Positions 43,382-52,428 of a stretch of 64,000 nucleotides of DNA are shown one piece after another. A model generated the notes under the pieces. That model worked only from the letters and a program-made list of their open reading frames with translations. It made no database searches and was not told where the DNA came from. Every line of letters begins with the position of its first letter. The stretch's first letter is position 1. Origin of the DNA: Bacteroidota bacterium (GTDB taxonomy: Bacteria > Bacteroidota > Bacteroidia > Chitinophagales > Chitinophagaceae); NCBI GenBank assembly GCA_018268055.1, contig JAFDXF010000076.1:149569-213568 (forward strand), written 5' to 3'. A program made the translations under genes and the position numbers.

Positions 43382-45052
43382 CTACTGCACTTGTAATTTT
43401 ATTTTTCGACTGTTATGAGTTGGATAATTTGCACCACTATTGATGGCAAATAGTAATTGATAATTTCCCGAAGGCAAATCAGGGTATAACTTTAAAATCC
43501 CCGCTGGATTATTTACAACATCGTGCAAAGAAATTTTTGTGAAAATATCTTTTATCCAAATGCCTTCATTATCCAATACACCAATTCTTGTCGTGTCATT
43601 TAATGCTTGATGTGACTGAATGAATTGAGTATGTTTTTCAGGGATTTGAAATTTGTATTGTAAAAGTATAGAATCTCCTTGATTACATTTTAATTTATCG
43701 TTTGTAACTTCTACTTGAATTTTGGCAAAGGAAATAAAAGAAGAATCAAACCGGTATCCGATGTAGCCCAATGGAGTTTTTAAAGAATCCGGAAAACGCC
43801 ATAGATCATACTTATCCAAAACATAAACCGGTTTGCCCAATAAAGAATCTTCGATTGGCCAAAAATTAAAATTATTCTTTCGTTGCTTATATAAGTTTAG
43901 CGAATACGTCATCTGACCGGAATAAAACCAATACTTTGAAGCCCGCTGATAAGAATTATTGAATACAATGTATTTACCATTCGTCTTTTGTTTCATATAC
44001 TGCGGCCAATATTTCCAGCTATGATAACGCTGCTTGATGGCTTTCAAAGGAAAAACATCTTCAATCATAGCAATACGAAATAATAAAATGACTGCTAATG
44101 AAATCGGAACAGTTTTTAAAAAAATCCGTTGCCATATTGTTTTTTCATTCAAATACTGATGCGCAAGAATGATTATCGAAACTAATGCAGGCGATGTCCA
44201 GTTTGCTTCTACCTTGCCGCGAAAAGAGCTCAAAAAGAAAAAACCAAAAATTCCAATCATGGTGAATTTTAAAGCTTTCTCAAATGCCGATTGTGGTTTA
44301 TAGATAAATGCTGCTGGTAATAATATAAACCCTGCAATTGGTCCGGCAAGTAAGAATTGCCCAATTATGTATTCAACAGAAAATGATACTTTGTATGGAT
44401 TTACATTGCTTTCAAATAGATGATAACGAAAGCTTACCCAATCGTGCTGATATTGCCACCAAAGATGTGGCGCATAGAGCAGTAAAGCAATCAAACCGGC
44501 CATATAAGTTTGATAACGAGTAAAAAGTTTGGCGCAAGAAATAAAAGTGAATAGTATAATTAATACCGCATGATATTTACTATACAATAAAAGTGCTGAT
44601 ATAAAACCCAACAAGAATGTATGCCATGTAGATTGCCGTTGTTGATACTTTTTAAAACACCAAAAAAATAATGCGGTGAAAAAAATCAATGGCGTATCCG
44701 GCACTGCATTGAATCCGGCTAATTGAAAAACAGCAATGGATAAGACTATGCCATAAAACAAAATAGAATTTTTCTTTTCTATTAATTGTTCTATTATCAA
44801 AAATGAACATAAATTAAGTATGGCAAAAAGTAAACGAACACCCAACTCATTGTGAAAAACAGCATACCCCATTTTCACCAGCATAGCCGTCATAGGAGGA
44901 TGATCAAAATAGCCCCAGTCCAAAAACCGGGAATAAACCCAGTAGTAGGCTTCATCGTCTTGTAATTCTGTAAGCCCCGATTGGGCAAGCGTTAGAAATA
45001 ACCAAGCAGTATAAAAAACAAGACGATGATTTCTTTGTAAAAAGGACTTCAT
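43382..45052 (-). CDS. GT39-type membrane glycosyltransferase (ArnT/PMT-like)
   Basis: A 556-residue membrane protein of the GT-C fold. A DDE motif after the first helix (LTELQDDEAYYWVYSRFLDWGYFDHPPMTAMLVKMGY, about 25-63) is the catalytic loop of ArnT/PMT-type enzymes that use polyprenyl-phosphate sugars. About ten further hydrophobic segments reach residue 350, followed by a periplasmic domain of about 200 residues ending RKIKLQVQ. It transfers a sugar to lipid A, a glycolipid or a protein; the acceptor is unknown. It leads toward the NadR-like and PAP2 genes upstream on the same strand, with short gaps. Confidence 0.87.
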   Translation of the reverse strand: MKSFLQRNHRLVFYTAWLFLTLAQSGLTELQDDEAYYWVYSRFLDWGYFDHPPMTAMLVKMGYAVFHNELGVRLLFAILNLCSFLIIEQLIEKKNSILFYGIVLSIAVFQLAGFNAVPDTPLIFFTALFFWCFKKYQQRQSTWHTFLLGFISALLLYSKYHAVLIILFTFISCAKLFTRYQTYMAGLIALLLYAPHLWWQYQHDWVSFRYHLFESNVNPYKVSFSVEYIIGQFLLAGPIAGFILLPAAFIYKPQSAFEKALKFTMIGIFGFFFLSSFRGKVEANWTSPALVSIIILAHQYLNEKTIWQRIFLKTVPISLAVILLFRIAMIEDVFPLKAIKQRYHSWKYWPQYMKQKTNGKYIVFNNSYQRASKYWFYSGQMTYSLNLYKQRKNNFNFWPIEDSLLGKPVYVLDKYDLWRFPDSLKTPLGYIGYRFDSSFISFAKIQVEVTNDKLKCNQGDSILLQYKFQIPEKHTQFIQSHQALNDTTRIGVLDNEGIWIKDIFTKISLHDVVNNPAGILKLYPDLPSGNYQLLFAINSGANYPTHNSRKIKLQVQ

Positions 45053-45071
45053 GATAAAACGAAAATAGCAA

Positions 45072-45632
45072 CTATTTTTTTAGAAGCCGATCTACAGCAT
45101 CAATAGCTATTTGCAAACGTTCTTCTTCCGTACCTTTAATCTCAACCCAAGGCACTTGCTGATTGATTAAAATATCTTTATAAATAGAAAAGAGTTTTTC
45201 ACGAGTTTTAAAATCAGGATATTCTCTTAATTCATCTTTTACCCAGGGAAGATCTGTATTGCAGAGCAGATATAAATCATATTTTTTTTCAATGATATTA
45301 TCTAATATAAAACGATGACATTTTCCAAAAACAAATTCGCACCAAACTTTCATTACATACATATCGGTATCAATAAACAAAGGAATACTTCCTCCGGATT
45401 CTAGAAGCGGCAAGGAATGTGTTTTTAACGAAGCAGTATATTCTGCTTCAAGGTTTAATTGCCCTTTGGCAATAGTCAGTAAATCATCATAGCTATAATT
45501 CGTACCATTAGTCAATAAATATTCTCTTGCATACTCGGGGCACCATATTGTTTCATAATGACTTGCCAACTGTGCACACAGTGTACTCTTTCCTGTACTT
45601 TCCGGTCCGATAGCAACGATTTTTCGCAACAT
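45072..45632 (-). CDS. NadR-like nicotinamide-riboside kinase domain ATPase
   Basis: A 186-residue P-loop kinase matching the kinase domain of NadR without the regulator and adenylyltransferase parts. Walker A is GPESTGKST (residues 9-17), then CPEYAREYLLTNGTNYSYDDLLTIAKGQLNLE. Later landmarks are FIDTDMYVMKVWCEFVFG with the Asp of Walker B, and YLLCNTDLPWVKDELREYPDFKTREKLFSIYKDIL. It probably phosphorylates nicotinamide riboside to NMN, which would trap the product imported by PnuC (21056). It lies 19 bases from the GT39 gene, on the same strand. Confidence 0.85.
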   Translation of the reverse strand: MLRKIVAIGPESTGKSTLCAQLASHYETIWCPEYAREYLLTNGTNYSYDDLLTIAKGQLNLEAEYTASLKTHSLPLLESGGSIPLFIDTDMYVMKVWCEFVFGKCHRFILDNIIEKKYDLYLLCNTDLPWVKDELREYPDFKTREKLFSIYKDILINQQVPWVEIKGTEEERLQIAIDAVDRLLKK

Positions 45633-45666
45633 AACTTTTTACTTAAAAATAAATTGAATAACCGGT

Positions 45667-46260
45667 TTATTTAGTTTCATCTTTCTTTTTTGAGATATAC
45701 CAATATCTGTTAAATATTTTTGACATCAAAAGGCCTGACAAAACACCTACCAACGATCCTCCAATGATATCACCCGGATAATGTACGCCAACATAAATTT
45801 GTGCAAAGCAAATCAGGAATGCCCATAATAAAATCAACCAGATAACCCTACCATAATATTTGCGCAATGTAAAAAACAAAAAGGCAGCAAGACCAAAGTG
45901 ATTGGCTGCATGTGAGGATGTAAAGCTTGAGCTTTGCGGACAATAAGCAACTAAAAACCTTACATGTTCTGCTATACTCAAATCGCCACAAGGGCGCACC
46001 CTCCATATATTTTGTTTAATAATATGACTGCTGATAATATCGGTGCAAACACCCGTTAATATTGCAAACAAAACCCAAAACCAACCTTTAGTCTTGTGCT
46101 TTAATGGGAGAAAGATTAATAAAAGAATATAAAATGGAATCCAATTCTTCGCATCTCGGATATAAGGCATCAGAAAATCAAAGAAGGGATTGCTCAATTT
46201 ATTATTGATGAAAAAGAAAGCCGACTTGTCCCATTCTAATATTTGCTCAAAAAAAGTCAT
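45667..46260 (-). CDS. PAP2-family membrane phosphatase
   Basis: A 197-residue inner-membrane protein with about five helices. The three acid-phosphatase motifs are seen: K82-x6-R89-P90 (KQNIWRVRPC), SSFTSSHAANHFG (112-123) in place of PSGH, and YVGVHYPGD with H160 and D164. Members dephosphorylate undecaprenyl pyrophosphate, phosphatidate or lipid-A phosphates. It lies upstream of the NadR-like gene with a 34-base gap, so the three minus-strand genes may be one unit. Confidence 0.9.
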   Translation of the reverse strand: MTFFEQILEWDKSAFFFINNKLSNPFFDFLMPYIRDAKNWIPFYILLLIFLPLKHKTKGWFWVLFAILTGVCTDIISSHIIKQNIWRVRPCGDLSIAEHVRFLVAYCPQSSSFTSSHAANHFGLAAFLFFTLRKYYGRVIWLILLWAFLICFAQIYVGVHYPGDIIGGSLVGVLSGLLMSKIFNRYWYISKKKDETK

Positions 46261-46431
46261 AACACCTATTTACAAAACAACTACATTATTATTGAAAAAT
46301 CTATACGAAGATCAATATTTATCTTAATAATAAAACATTGAAAAACCATTACCTACTACAACTATGTTTTGTATAGAAATATAATAAGCAATCTGACTAA
46401 AACGATTAACACAGGTCATTTCACGCAAACA

Positions 46432-47331
46432 TTATTTATCCGCTATAAATTTGTATAAATTAAAATTTCCTTTTTGAAATCCTGCTTCAATTTCCTTTTT
46501 CAAGTTAGCCTTATTGATATCCTTCATTCTTTTTTGCTCAATCAGATAAAATGCTTTTTCGGCCAGCAACCAAAATGTTCTATCATTGATATGTGATTTC
46601 TGTAAACGATTCATCACGATACGTAGCAATTCTTTCACACCATCTTTTTGCGAAGCAATAGTTTTTATTACAGATACTTCATCATAGTGTTTACTAAATG
46701 TAGGAGCAAGCATCTGCCGCAAATTTTTTACAAACAAATCTGCATCAGGGCGATCAGCTTTATTGACAGCAAACACATCGGCAATTTCCATCAACCCTGC
46801 TTTCATCGTTTGTATTTCGTCGCCTGCTTCGGGCACTAACACCACTACGGTAACATCAGCAAGGCCTGCAATTTCAATTTCACTCTGCCCTACTCCTACT
46901 GTTTCTACAATGATACAATCAAAATGTCCTGCTTTTAACACATCAGTAATTTCAATAATCTTTGGGTGCAATCCACCCATACTGCCTCGTGTGGCCAAAG
47001 AACGGATGAACACATTTGGATGCGTGTACCAATCGCTCATGCGTATGCGATCGCCCAACACTGCACCAAGATTAAATGGCGAAGATGGATCTACACAAAG
47101 CACAGCGACTCTTTTCCCTTCATCAACGAGCAATCCAATTAATGCATCAGCTAAAGTGCTTTTGCCTGCTCCGGGCGGGCCGGTCAATCCGATTATTTTC
47201 GTTTGTGATGATGGAAGTTGCTGCAACAATGTTTCATAACCCGCAAGTTCATTTTCTACCAAAGAAATACAACGTGCCAATGTTTTTACATCACCATTTT
47301 GTATTTGCTGAAGCAGCAGTTGCCAGTCCAT
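46432..47331 (-). CDS. meaB: methylmalonyl-CoA mutase-associated GTPase MeaB
   Basis: A 299-residue G3E-family GTPase that protects and loads B12-dependent methylmalonyl-CoA mutase. Walker A is GPPGAGKST (residues 51-59), followed by VAVLCVDPSSPFNLGAVLGDRIRM, IRSLATRGSMGGL, DCIIVETVGVGQSEIEIAGLADVTVVVLVPEAGDEIQTMKAGLMEIADVFAVNKADRPDAD with the base-recognition NKAD. No mutase subunit is in the window. It is divergent from the O-antigen-ligase-like gene across 78 bases. The 171 bases to the PAP2 gene hold nothing recognisable. Confidence 0.93.
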   Translation of the reverse strand: MDWQLLLQQIQNGDVKTLARCISLVENELAGYETLLQQLPSSQTKIIGLTGPPGAGKSTLADALIGLLVDEGKRVAVLCVDPSSPFNLGAVLGDRIRMSDWYTHPNVFIRSLATRGSMGGLHPKIIEITDVLKAGHFDCIIVETVGVGQSEIEIAGLADVTVVVLVPEAGDEIQTMKAGLMEIADVFAVNKADRPDADLFVKNLRQMLAPTFSKHYDEVSVIKTIASQKDGVKELLRIVMNRLQKSHINDRTFWLLAEKAFYLIEQKRMKDINKANLKKEIEAGFQKGNFNLYKFIADK

Positions 47332-47409
47332 TCTTACTTAAATTATGTCGCAACTTACATATTTATTTTACTGCTTGTATCTTGCAATAGATAAAAATTA
47401 AAATCTTCA

Positions 47410-48621
47410 GTGAAAATAAGCCGTTCCAACATACTTTTTTATTGCAGTATGGCCATGTTGGCATCGCTATTTATCTCGAGAGTCGCTTTGTCTGTTTTTA
47501 TGTTCGGCTTCGTTATTTTTTCATTGACACACCAGCAACACAAAAAACAAATAACAACATTTTTTAAGCATCCTCTTTTGTGGGGCATGAGTCTGTTGTT
47601 TCTTCTGCCATTTATTTCCGGATTGTGGAGCATAAACAAAGAAGCATGGTTAGACGTTGTTCGTGTAAAACTTCCACTCCTATTATTACCCTTTGCATTT
47701 GCCACACCATTTCAATTTTCTAAAAAAGAATATAAACTACTTGCCTATTTTTCAATTTTACTTGTATGTGCCGGTAGCGCATGGAGCATTTTTCAATATC
47801 TAAACAATATACAAGAAGTAAACGCCGGCTATTTACAAGCTAAAAGCTTATGTACCCCATTAGAAAAGGATCGTGTCCGATTCAGTTGGATGGTAGCCGT
47901 TGCAGCATGGATGAGCGGCTATTTATTTTTTAAAAACAAACAGCGATTTCGTTGGCTCTACCTCGTTGCAGCAGCTTGGCTAATTATTTATCTTCATATC
48001 CTTGCCGTTCGCACCGGTATCATTTCGTTTTATCTCGCAATGATTGTTACTGCGGTCTATTTCATTTTTAAAAAAAGAAGCTCCCGTTATTCGCTCTTAC
48101 TGATTTCATCAATAATCATTCTTCCGCTCATTGCATATTTTGCTCTACCCAGTTTTCAAAATCGCATGAAATATCTATTCTATGAATTTGGATATTTTAA
48201 AGAAGCTCATTATCTGCCCGGTGGTAATGACGCAATGCGTGTAATCTCAATAAAAGCCGGATGGAATATTTTAAAAGAAAATCCAGTCACAGGTGTTGGC
48301 TTTGGTGATATTCAAAAAGCAGCGAATAATTTTTATGAAAAAGAATATCCTCAAATGCAGCAAGGCGATAATATTTTGCCTTCATCCGAATGGATGCTCT
48401 ATGGCGCTGGCACAGGAATACTTGGCTTCATAATCTTTACGACTATAATGCTCATACCATTTTTTGTAAAAACAAGAGAGCGATTAAGCTGGTGGATAAT
48501 AAATACAATGGCAGCATTTAGTTTTCTTTTTGATATTGGATTAGAAGTACAGATGGGTGTTTTTATTTACACATTCGTAATATTATGTTGGTGGAAATGG
48601 CTTTCGGCCGAAAAGATGTAA
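47410..48621 (+). CDS. O-antigen-ligase-family (Wzy_C) membrane protein
   Basis: A 403-residue inner-membrane protein with about eleven hydrophobic segments, starting at a GTG (MKISRSNILFYCSMAML). The ligase/polymerase-like central loop is seen at about 265-320: YFKEAHYLPGGNDAMRVISIKAGWNILKENPVTGVGFGDIQKA, with the conserved RVISIKAG and GVGFGD wording of the Wzy_C domain. It would join or polymerise O-antigen or other surface glycan on the periplasmic face. It lies 13 bases upstream of the GT2 gene, with which it forms a glycan unit. Confidence 0.85.
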   Translation: MKISRSNILFYCSMAMLASLFISRVALSVFMFGFVIFSLTHQQHKKQITTFFKHPLLWGMSLLFLLPFISGLWSINKEAWLDVVRVKLPLLLLPFAFATPFQFSKKEYKLLAYFSILLVCAGSAWSIFQYLNNIQEVNAGYLQAKSLCTPLEKDRVRFSWMVAVAAWMSGYLFFKNKQRFRWLYLVAAAWLIIYLHILAVRTGIISFYLAMIVTAVYFIFKKRSSRYSLLLISSIIILPLIAYFALPSFQNRMKYLFYEFGYFKEAHYLPGGNDAMRVISIKAGWNILKENPVTGVGFGDIQKAANNFYEKEYPQMQQGDNILPSSEWMLYGAGTGILGFIIFTTIMLIPFFVKTRERLSWWIINTMAAFSFLFDIGLEVQMGVFIYTFVILCWWKWLSAEKM

Positions 48622-48634
48622 TCTTTGCACTGCT

Positions 48635-49396
48635 ATGTCACAATTTTCTATTGTTATTATTTGTAAAAATGAAGCCGGTGTTATTGGCAACACATTGCAG
48701 CACCTTTCAGCCATCACAGATGATATTATAGTGTATGACAATGGCAGCACGGACGGCACACAGGATGTGGTCAAACAATTTTCAATTAGATTAATTGAAG
48801 GAAAATGGGAAGGCTTTGGAAAAACAAAAAACAAAGCCAACGCAATGGCAAAGTATGATTGGATTCTTAGCTTAGATGCTGATGAAACAATAGATGACGA
48901 ACTAAAAGCAACGCTAACGAATTGGATGCCCGAAAGTGAAAAACATATTTATCGATTACGTTTCAGAAATTTTTTAGGAAATAAACCAATACGCTATGGC
49001 GATTGGGGAAATGACACGCATATAAGATTATTTTCTCGCAACAGCGTAAGCTGGGATGAAGCAGAAGTTCATGAAAGTTTAATATTACCCAAAGCACCTA
49101 AAGAAATTACCTTGAAAGGCTTTGTATTGCATCATACTTGGCGAGACATGAACGATTACAAAGAAAAAATGAAACGCTATGCACTTTTGGGCGCACAGAA
49201 ATATTTCAATCAAGGCAAAAAGCCAAGATTTATGAACCTTTATTTTTCTCCTATTGTAGCATTCTTGAGCTCCTATTTATTGAAACTTGGTTTTTTGGAT
49301 GGCAGAGCAGGCTATCAATGTGCAGCGATGATGGCTTATTATACTAAAAAGAAATATCAAAACTTGGCAACACTAAATAACAATAATAAAAAGTAA
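48635..49396 (+). CDS. family-2 glycosyltransferase, LPS-core (WaaE/KdtX-like) type
   Basis: A 253-residue soluble GT2 enzyme. The GT-A fold signature is seen in FSIVIICKNEAGVIGNTLQHLSAITDDIIVYDNGSTDGTQDVV (about 3-45) and the DxD-type motif LSLDADETIDDEL (about 78-90). GNDTHIRLFSRNSVSWDEAEVHESL and the C-terminal YFSPIVAFLSSYLLKLGFLDGRAGYQCAAMMAYYTKKKY follow. These are typical of the WaaE/KdtX-like group that adds a sugar to lipopolysaccharide core. The adjacent O-antigen-ligase gene supports an envelope role. A perfect 7-bp hairpin follows at 49405. Confidence 0.9.
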   Translation: MSQFSIVIICKNEAGVIGNTLQHLSAITDDIIVYDNGSTDGTQDVVKQFSIRLIEGKWEGFGKTKNKANAMAKYDWILSLDADETIDDELKATLTNWMPESEKHIYRLRFRNFLGNKPIRYGDWGNDTHIRLFSRNSVSWDEAEVHESLILPKAPKEITLKGFVLHHTWRDMNDYKEKMKRYALLGAQKYFNQGKKPRFMNLYFSPIVAFLSSYLLKLGFLDGRAGYQCAAMMAYYTKKKYQNLATLNNNNKK

Positions 49397-49404
49397 CGAA
49401 TAAA

Positions 49405-49424
49405 CCTGCCAATCTCCTGGCAGG
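49405..49424 (+). repeat. hairpin after the GT2 gene, no T-run
   Basis: CCTGCCA and TGGCAGG flank a six-base loop 8 bases after the stop codon. There is no following T-run, so it is not called a terminator; it could act with a factor or protect the 3' end. Confidence 0.45.
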
Positions 49425-49469
49425 CTACTTATCGCCTATAACTTTCTACTTAAAACATAAAACCTCCAC

Positions 49470-49477
49470 TACCTTTG
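49470..49477 (+). promoter_or_regulatory. -7 promoter element TACCTTTG at the start of the LON-domain gene
   Basis: An exact TAnnTTTG match ending four bases before the ATG. The transcript would begin at or inside the start codon, that is leaderless. Confidence 0.5.
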
Positions 49478-49481
49478 CAGC

Positions 49482-50117
49482 ATGACTAATTTTATTCCCA
49501 TATTTCCTTTGAATGTAGTGGTGTATCCGGGCGAACAACTGAATCTGCATATTTTTGAAATGCGGTATCGACAGTTAATTATGGAATGTCATGTACAGAA
49601 TAAAGTATTTGGTATTCCAACTGTAATTGATAAAAAACTAAAAGATTACGGTTCTATTGTTAAGATTACAGAGGTTTCTAAAGTTTATGCAAATGGGGAA
49701 ATAGACATTAAAACAGAAGGATTACGCATCTTTCGCATTTTAGAATTAATCAAAGAAATACCCGACAAATTATACAGTGGAGCAATAGTGAATTATCCCG
49801 AATCGTACAATCAAGGAAAACCTGAAGTAATGCGAAAGTTGATGAACGATATTCGAGAATTGCATCGCCTTTTGAAAGTTAATAAAGATTTTAAAAAAGA
49901 AGATCATGAGCTTAGTGCGTATGAAGTAGCACATCACATAGGCTTATCAATCGAAGAAGAATACGACCTGCTCCAATTTCCGGAAGAGCGACAAAGACAG
50001 GAATACATCAAAAGATATTTAGCCAAAGCGATACCTATGTTAAATGGCATGGAACAACTCAAAGAAAAAATAAAACTCAACGGGCATTTTAAAGATTTGA
50101 AAGGGTTTGATGTTTAG
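49482..50117 (+). CDS. LON peptidase substrate-binding (LON_substr_bdg) domain protein
   Basis: A 211-residue protein with the N-terminal domain of Lon but no ATPase or protease part. Seen are FIPIFPLNVVVYPGEQLNLHIFEMRYRQLIMEC (about 3-36), GIPTVIDKKLKDYGSIVKITEVSKVYANGEIDIKTEGLRIFRIL (about 45-88) and a helical C-terminus with YEVAHHIGLSIEEEYDLLQF. The role of stand-alone LON-domain proteins is unknown; binding of unfolded proteins is likely. It appears to be transcribed by itself with a leaderless start. Confidence 0.88.
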   Translation: MTNFIPIFPLNVVVYPGEQLNLHIFEMRYRQLIMECHVQNKVFGIPTVIDKKLKDYGSIVKITEVSKVYANGEIDIKTEGLRIFRILELIKEIPDKLYSGAIVNYPESYNQGKPEVMRKLMNDIRELHRLLKVNKDFKKEDHELSAYEVAHHIGLSIEEEYDLLQFPEERQRQEYIKRYLAKAIPMLNGMEQLKEKIKLNGHFKDLKGFDV

Positions 50118-50233
50118 CTGAAACAAAAACAACAGATAAGATTCAATTAGAAACATTCTTAGTAGCGCTGACCGCTTAAAAGTGAATAAAATTTGATAAA
50201 AAAGAGCACTCCATCACTTTTTTCAGGATTCTC

Positions 50234-50241
50234 TATATTTG
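50234..50241 (+). promoter_or_regulatory. -7 promoter element TATATTTG at the start of coaX
   Basis: An exact TAnnTTTG match ending four bases before the coaX ATG, again predicting a leaderless or nearly leaderless mRNA. Confidence 0.5.
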
Positions 50242-50245
50242 TTTT

Positions 50246-50974
50246 ATGACTACAACACTCTGTCTTGATTTTGGCAACACACGCAAAAAAGCAGCTATTT
50301 TTCATGATGCAGAAATCAAAGAAGTGATTTCACTTGCCGATGATTCGGTAGAAACCATTCAGTCGATTTTTAAAATACATCAACCGCAACGCTCTATTTT
50401 ATCTTCCGTGGTCAATCACAACCCCACTATTGAAGAATTTCTGAGCATCAATACTAATTTTCACAAACTCAGTCACCAAACTAAATTGCCTTTCACATCA
50501 CCTGTTGGAAAACCCGAAACAATTGGTGCTGATCGTCTGGCACTTGCTGCGGCATCTGTTCATTTTTATCCCGATAGTCATAATCTGGTGATTGCACTGG
50601 GCACTTGTATTACTTATAATTTTATCAATAAATATCACGAATTTTTGGGTGGAGGCATATCTCCAGGTCTGGAAATGCGGCTAAAATCACTGAATTATTA
50701 CACTGCAAAGCTCCCTTTGGTGAAGGCAGATGCCAATGTGCCGCTGATTGGATACGATACTACAACCAATATTACCTCGGGCGTAGTGCTGGGAATGGCG
50801 AAAGAAATTGATGGTTTTATTGAGGCATACAGGGAGCGTTTCAGCAACTTTAACGTCGTCTTAACCGGTGGAGATATAGTGTTTTTGGCATCACACATCA
50901 AAAGCAAGATATTTGCAGACCCTGATTTAATATTTAAAGGTTTGTATGCAATTAGTGAAGTTAACTACGCTTAA
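50246..50974 (+). CDS. coaX: type III pantothenate kinase
   Basis: A 242-residue ASKHA-fold kinase that phosphorylates pantothenate, the first step of coenzyme A synthesis. Motifs: LCLDFGNTRKKAAIFHD (the phosphate-binding start), FTSPVGKPETIGADRLALAAA (about 86-106; the Asp of GADR is the catalytic base), VIALGTCITYNFI and FLGGGISPGLEMRLKSLNYYTAKLP. VVLTGGD near the end closes the ATP site. It overlaps the next gene, an outer-membrane protein, by 29 bases, so the three genes coaX, OMP and lptC probably form one transcript, an order also seen elsewhere in Bacteroidota. Confidence 0.95.
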   Translation: MTTTLCLDFGNTRKKAAIFHDAEIKEVISLADDSVETIQSIFKIHQPQRSILSSVVNHNPTIEEFLSINTNFHKLSHQTKLPFTSPVGKPETIGADRLALAAASVHFYPDSHNLVIALGTCITYNFINKYHEFLGGGISPGLEMRLKSLNYYTAKLPLVKADANVPLIGYDTTTNITSGVVLGMAKEIDGFIEAYRERFSNFNVVLTGGDIVFLASHIKSKIFADPDLIFKGLYAISEVNYA

Positions 50975-52388
50975 GAGAATCAATGTGTTACACAAGCTTT
51001 GTAGCGCATTTTTGATAGTATTTATTTATTCTATATCAAGCGCATCTGCGCAGGACAATTCGCCCTATTCAAGATTTGGCATTGGAGATTTAACGCCAAC
51101 CACAAATATTTTGAGTAGAGCGATGGGCGGTATTAGTGCCGGATATGCCGATGCCGTTACTATCAATTTCAGCAATCCTGCCTCTTATGCCTATTTTCAG
51201 GGGTTCAGAGAACAGAAATCGAAGAAATTAGTCTCCGGTAGAGCAATCTTAGACATTGGACTTGACCTCGAACAACGTACACTGCTTCAAGCCAACCCTC
51301 AAAAAAAGTTTAATGCCGGAAATGCGCTTTTTTCTTATATCCAAATTGGCGTTCCGCTTAGAAAAGATTGGGGTCTTGCTTTTGGCCTCAAGCCGGTGTC
51401 CAGAATAAGCTATAATATTTATAGAAACGAATTATTGAAAGATCCGCTTACCGGCTTACCAATTGATAGTGCACAAACTTCTTTTAAAGGTGATGGTGGT
51501 GCATATCTATTATCACTTGGTACCGGAATTGACTTATTCAATAAAACAAGCGCCAACAAAGCAAACATGGAGCAAAAGCTAAGTGTGGGTATCAATGGCG
51601 GCCTGTTATTTGGTAAAAAAGATTATAGCAGCAAACGCTCATTCATCAATGATACCGTACAATATGAGCAAGGAAATTTTGAAACAAGAACTAATTTCAA
51701 CAGTTTATTTTTCACGGCAGGTTTGATCTATAAAATGCCTTTGGATACTTCCAAACATATTTCATTAAGCCTGGGCACTTATGGCAATTGGGGACAAAAA
51801 ATAAATGCATCGCAAGATATACTTCGTGAAACTTTTGTTTTTGATGATGCTTTGGGTGATGTACGATTGGACAGTGTATCAGATAGAAAAAACATTAAAG
51901 GAAAAATTGAACTGCCTGCTTCTTATACATTTGGTTTTGCATTGCAAAAACCGGTGATTATGATAAAAGACAGAAAAGAAATGGGCTGGATGTTTGGCGT
52001 CGATTTCACTATGAACAATTGGAGTAAATATCGCTTTTATGGTGCTACCGATTCCGTTCAAAATAATTGGCAAATAAAAATAGGTGGACAAATAACTCCG
52101 GTACCTACAAAAAATTATTTCAGCAATGTAACCTATCGATTTGGCTTACGTTTTGGTCCTGAGTATATTAAAGTAGGTCATAAAATGAACAGTTTTGCGA
52201 CTACTTTCGGAATGGGTTTACCTATTGCACTAAATAGACAGGCACCAAATCAATACTCAATCATTAATCTTGCATTTGAATACGGAAAGAGAGGTAACAA
52301 TGCCAATCAACTTCGTGAAAACATGTTCCGTTTCTCATTGGGCTTTTCTTTGAGCGACCTTTGGTTTGGCAAAAGGAAATATGACTAA
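50946..52388 (+). CDS. outer-membrane beta-barrel protein of unknown function
   Basis: A 480-residue protein with a signal peptide (cleavage near SASA-QDN) followed by a typical Bacteroidota barrel start NSPYSRFGIGDLTPTTNILSRAMGGISAGYAD, then alternating strands such as FSYIQIGVPLRKDWGLAFGLKPVS, FTAGLIYKMPLDTSKHISLSLGTYGNWGQ and YRFGLRFGPEYIKVG. The FadL-like opening (AMGG, SNPASYA) suggests a hydrophobic-compound channel, but I cannot name the family. It overlaps coaX by 29 bases; a GTG at codon 14 is an alternative start that leaves a shorter signal peptide. It lies just upstream of lptC. Confidence 0.75.
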   Translation: MQLVKLTTLKRINVLHKLCSAFLIVFIYSISSASAQDNSPYSRFGIGDLTPTTNILSRAMGGISAGYADAVTINFSNPASYAYFQGFREQKSKKLVSGRAILDIGLDLEQRTLLQANPQKKFNAGNALFSYIQIGVPLRKDWGLAFGLKPVSRISYNIYRNELLKDPLTGLPIDSAQTSFKGDGGAYLLSLGTGIDLFNKTSANKANMEQKLSVGINGGLLFGKKDYSSKRSFINDTVQYEQGNFETRTNFNSLFFTAGLIYKMPLDTSKHISLSLGTYGNWGQKINASQDILRETFVFDDALGDVRLDSVSDRKNIKGKIELPASYTFGFALQKPVIMIKDRKEMGWMFGVDFTMNNWSKYRFYGATDSVQNNWQIKIGGQITPVPTKNYFSNVTYRFGLRFGPEYIKVGHKMNSFATTFGMGLPIALNRQAPNQYSIINLAFEYGKRGNNANQLRENMFRFSLGFSLSDLWFGKRKYD

Positions 52389-52428
52389 TGATTATTTGCT
52401 GACGCAAAATACCTGTTGAGTTTTTATT

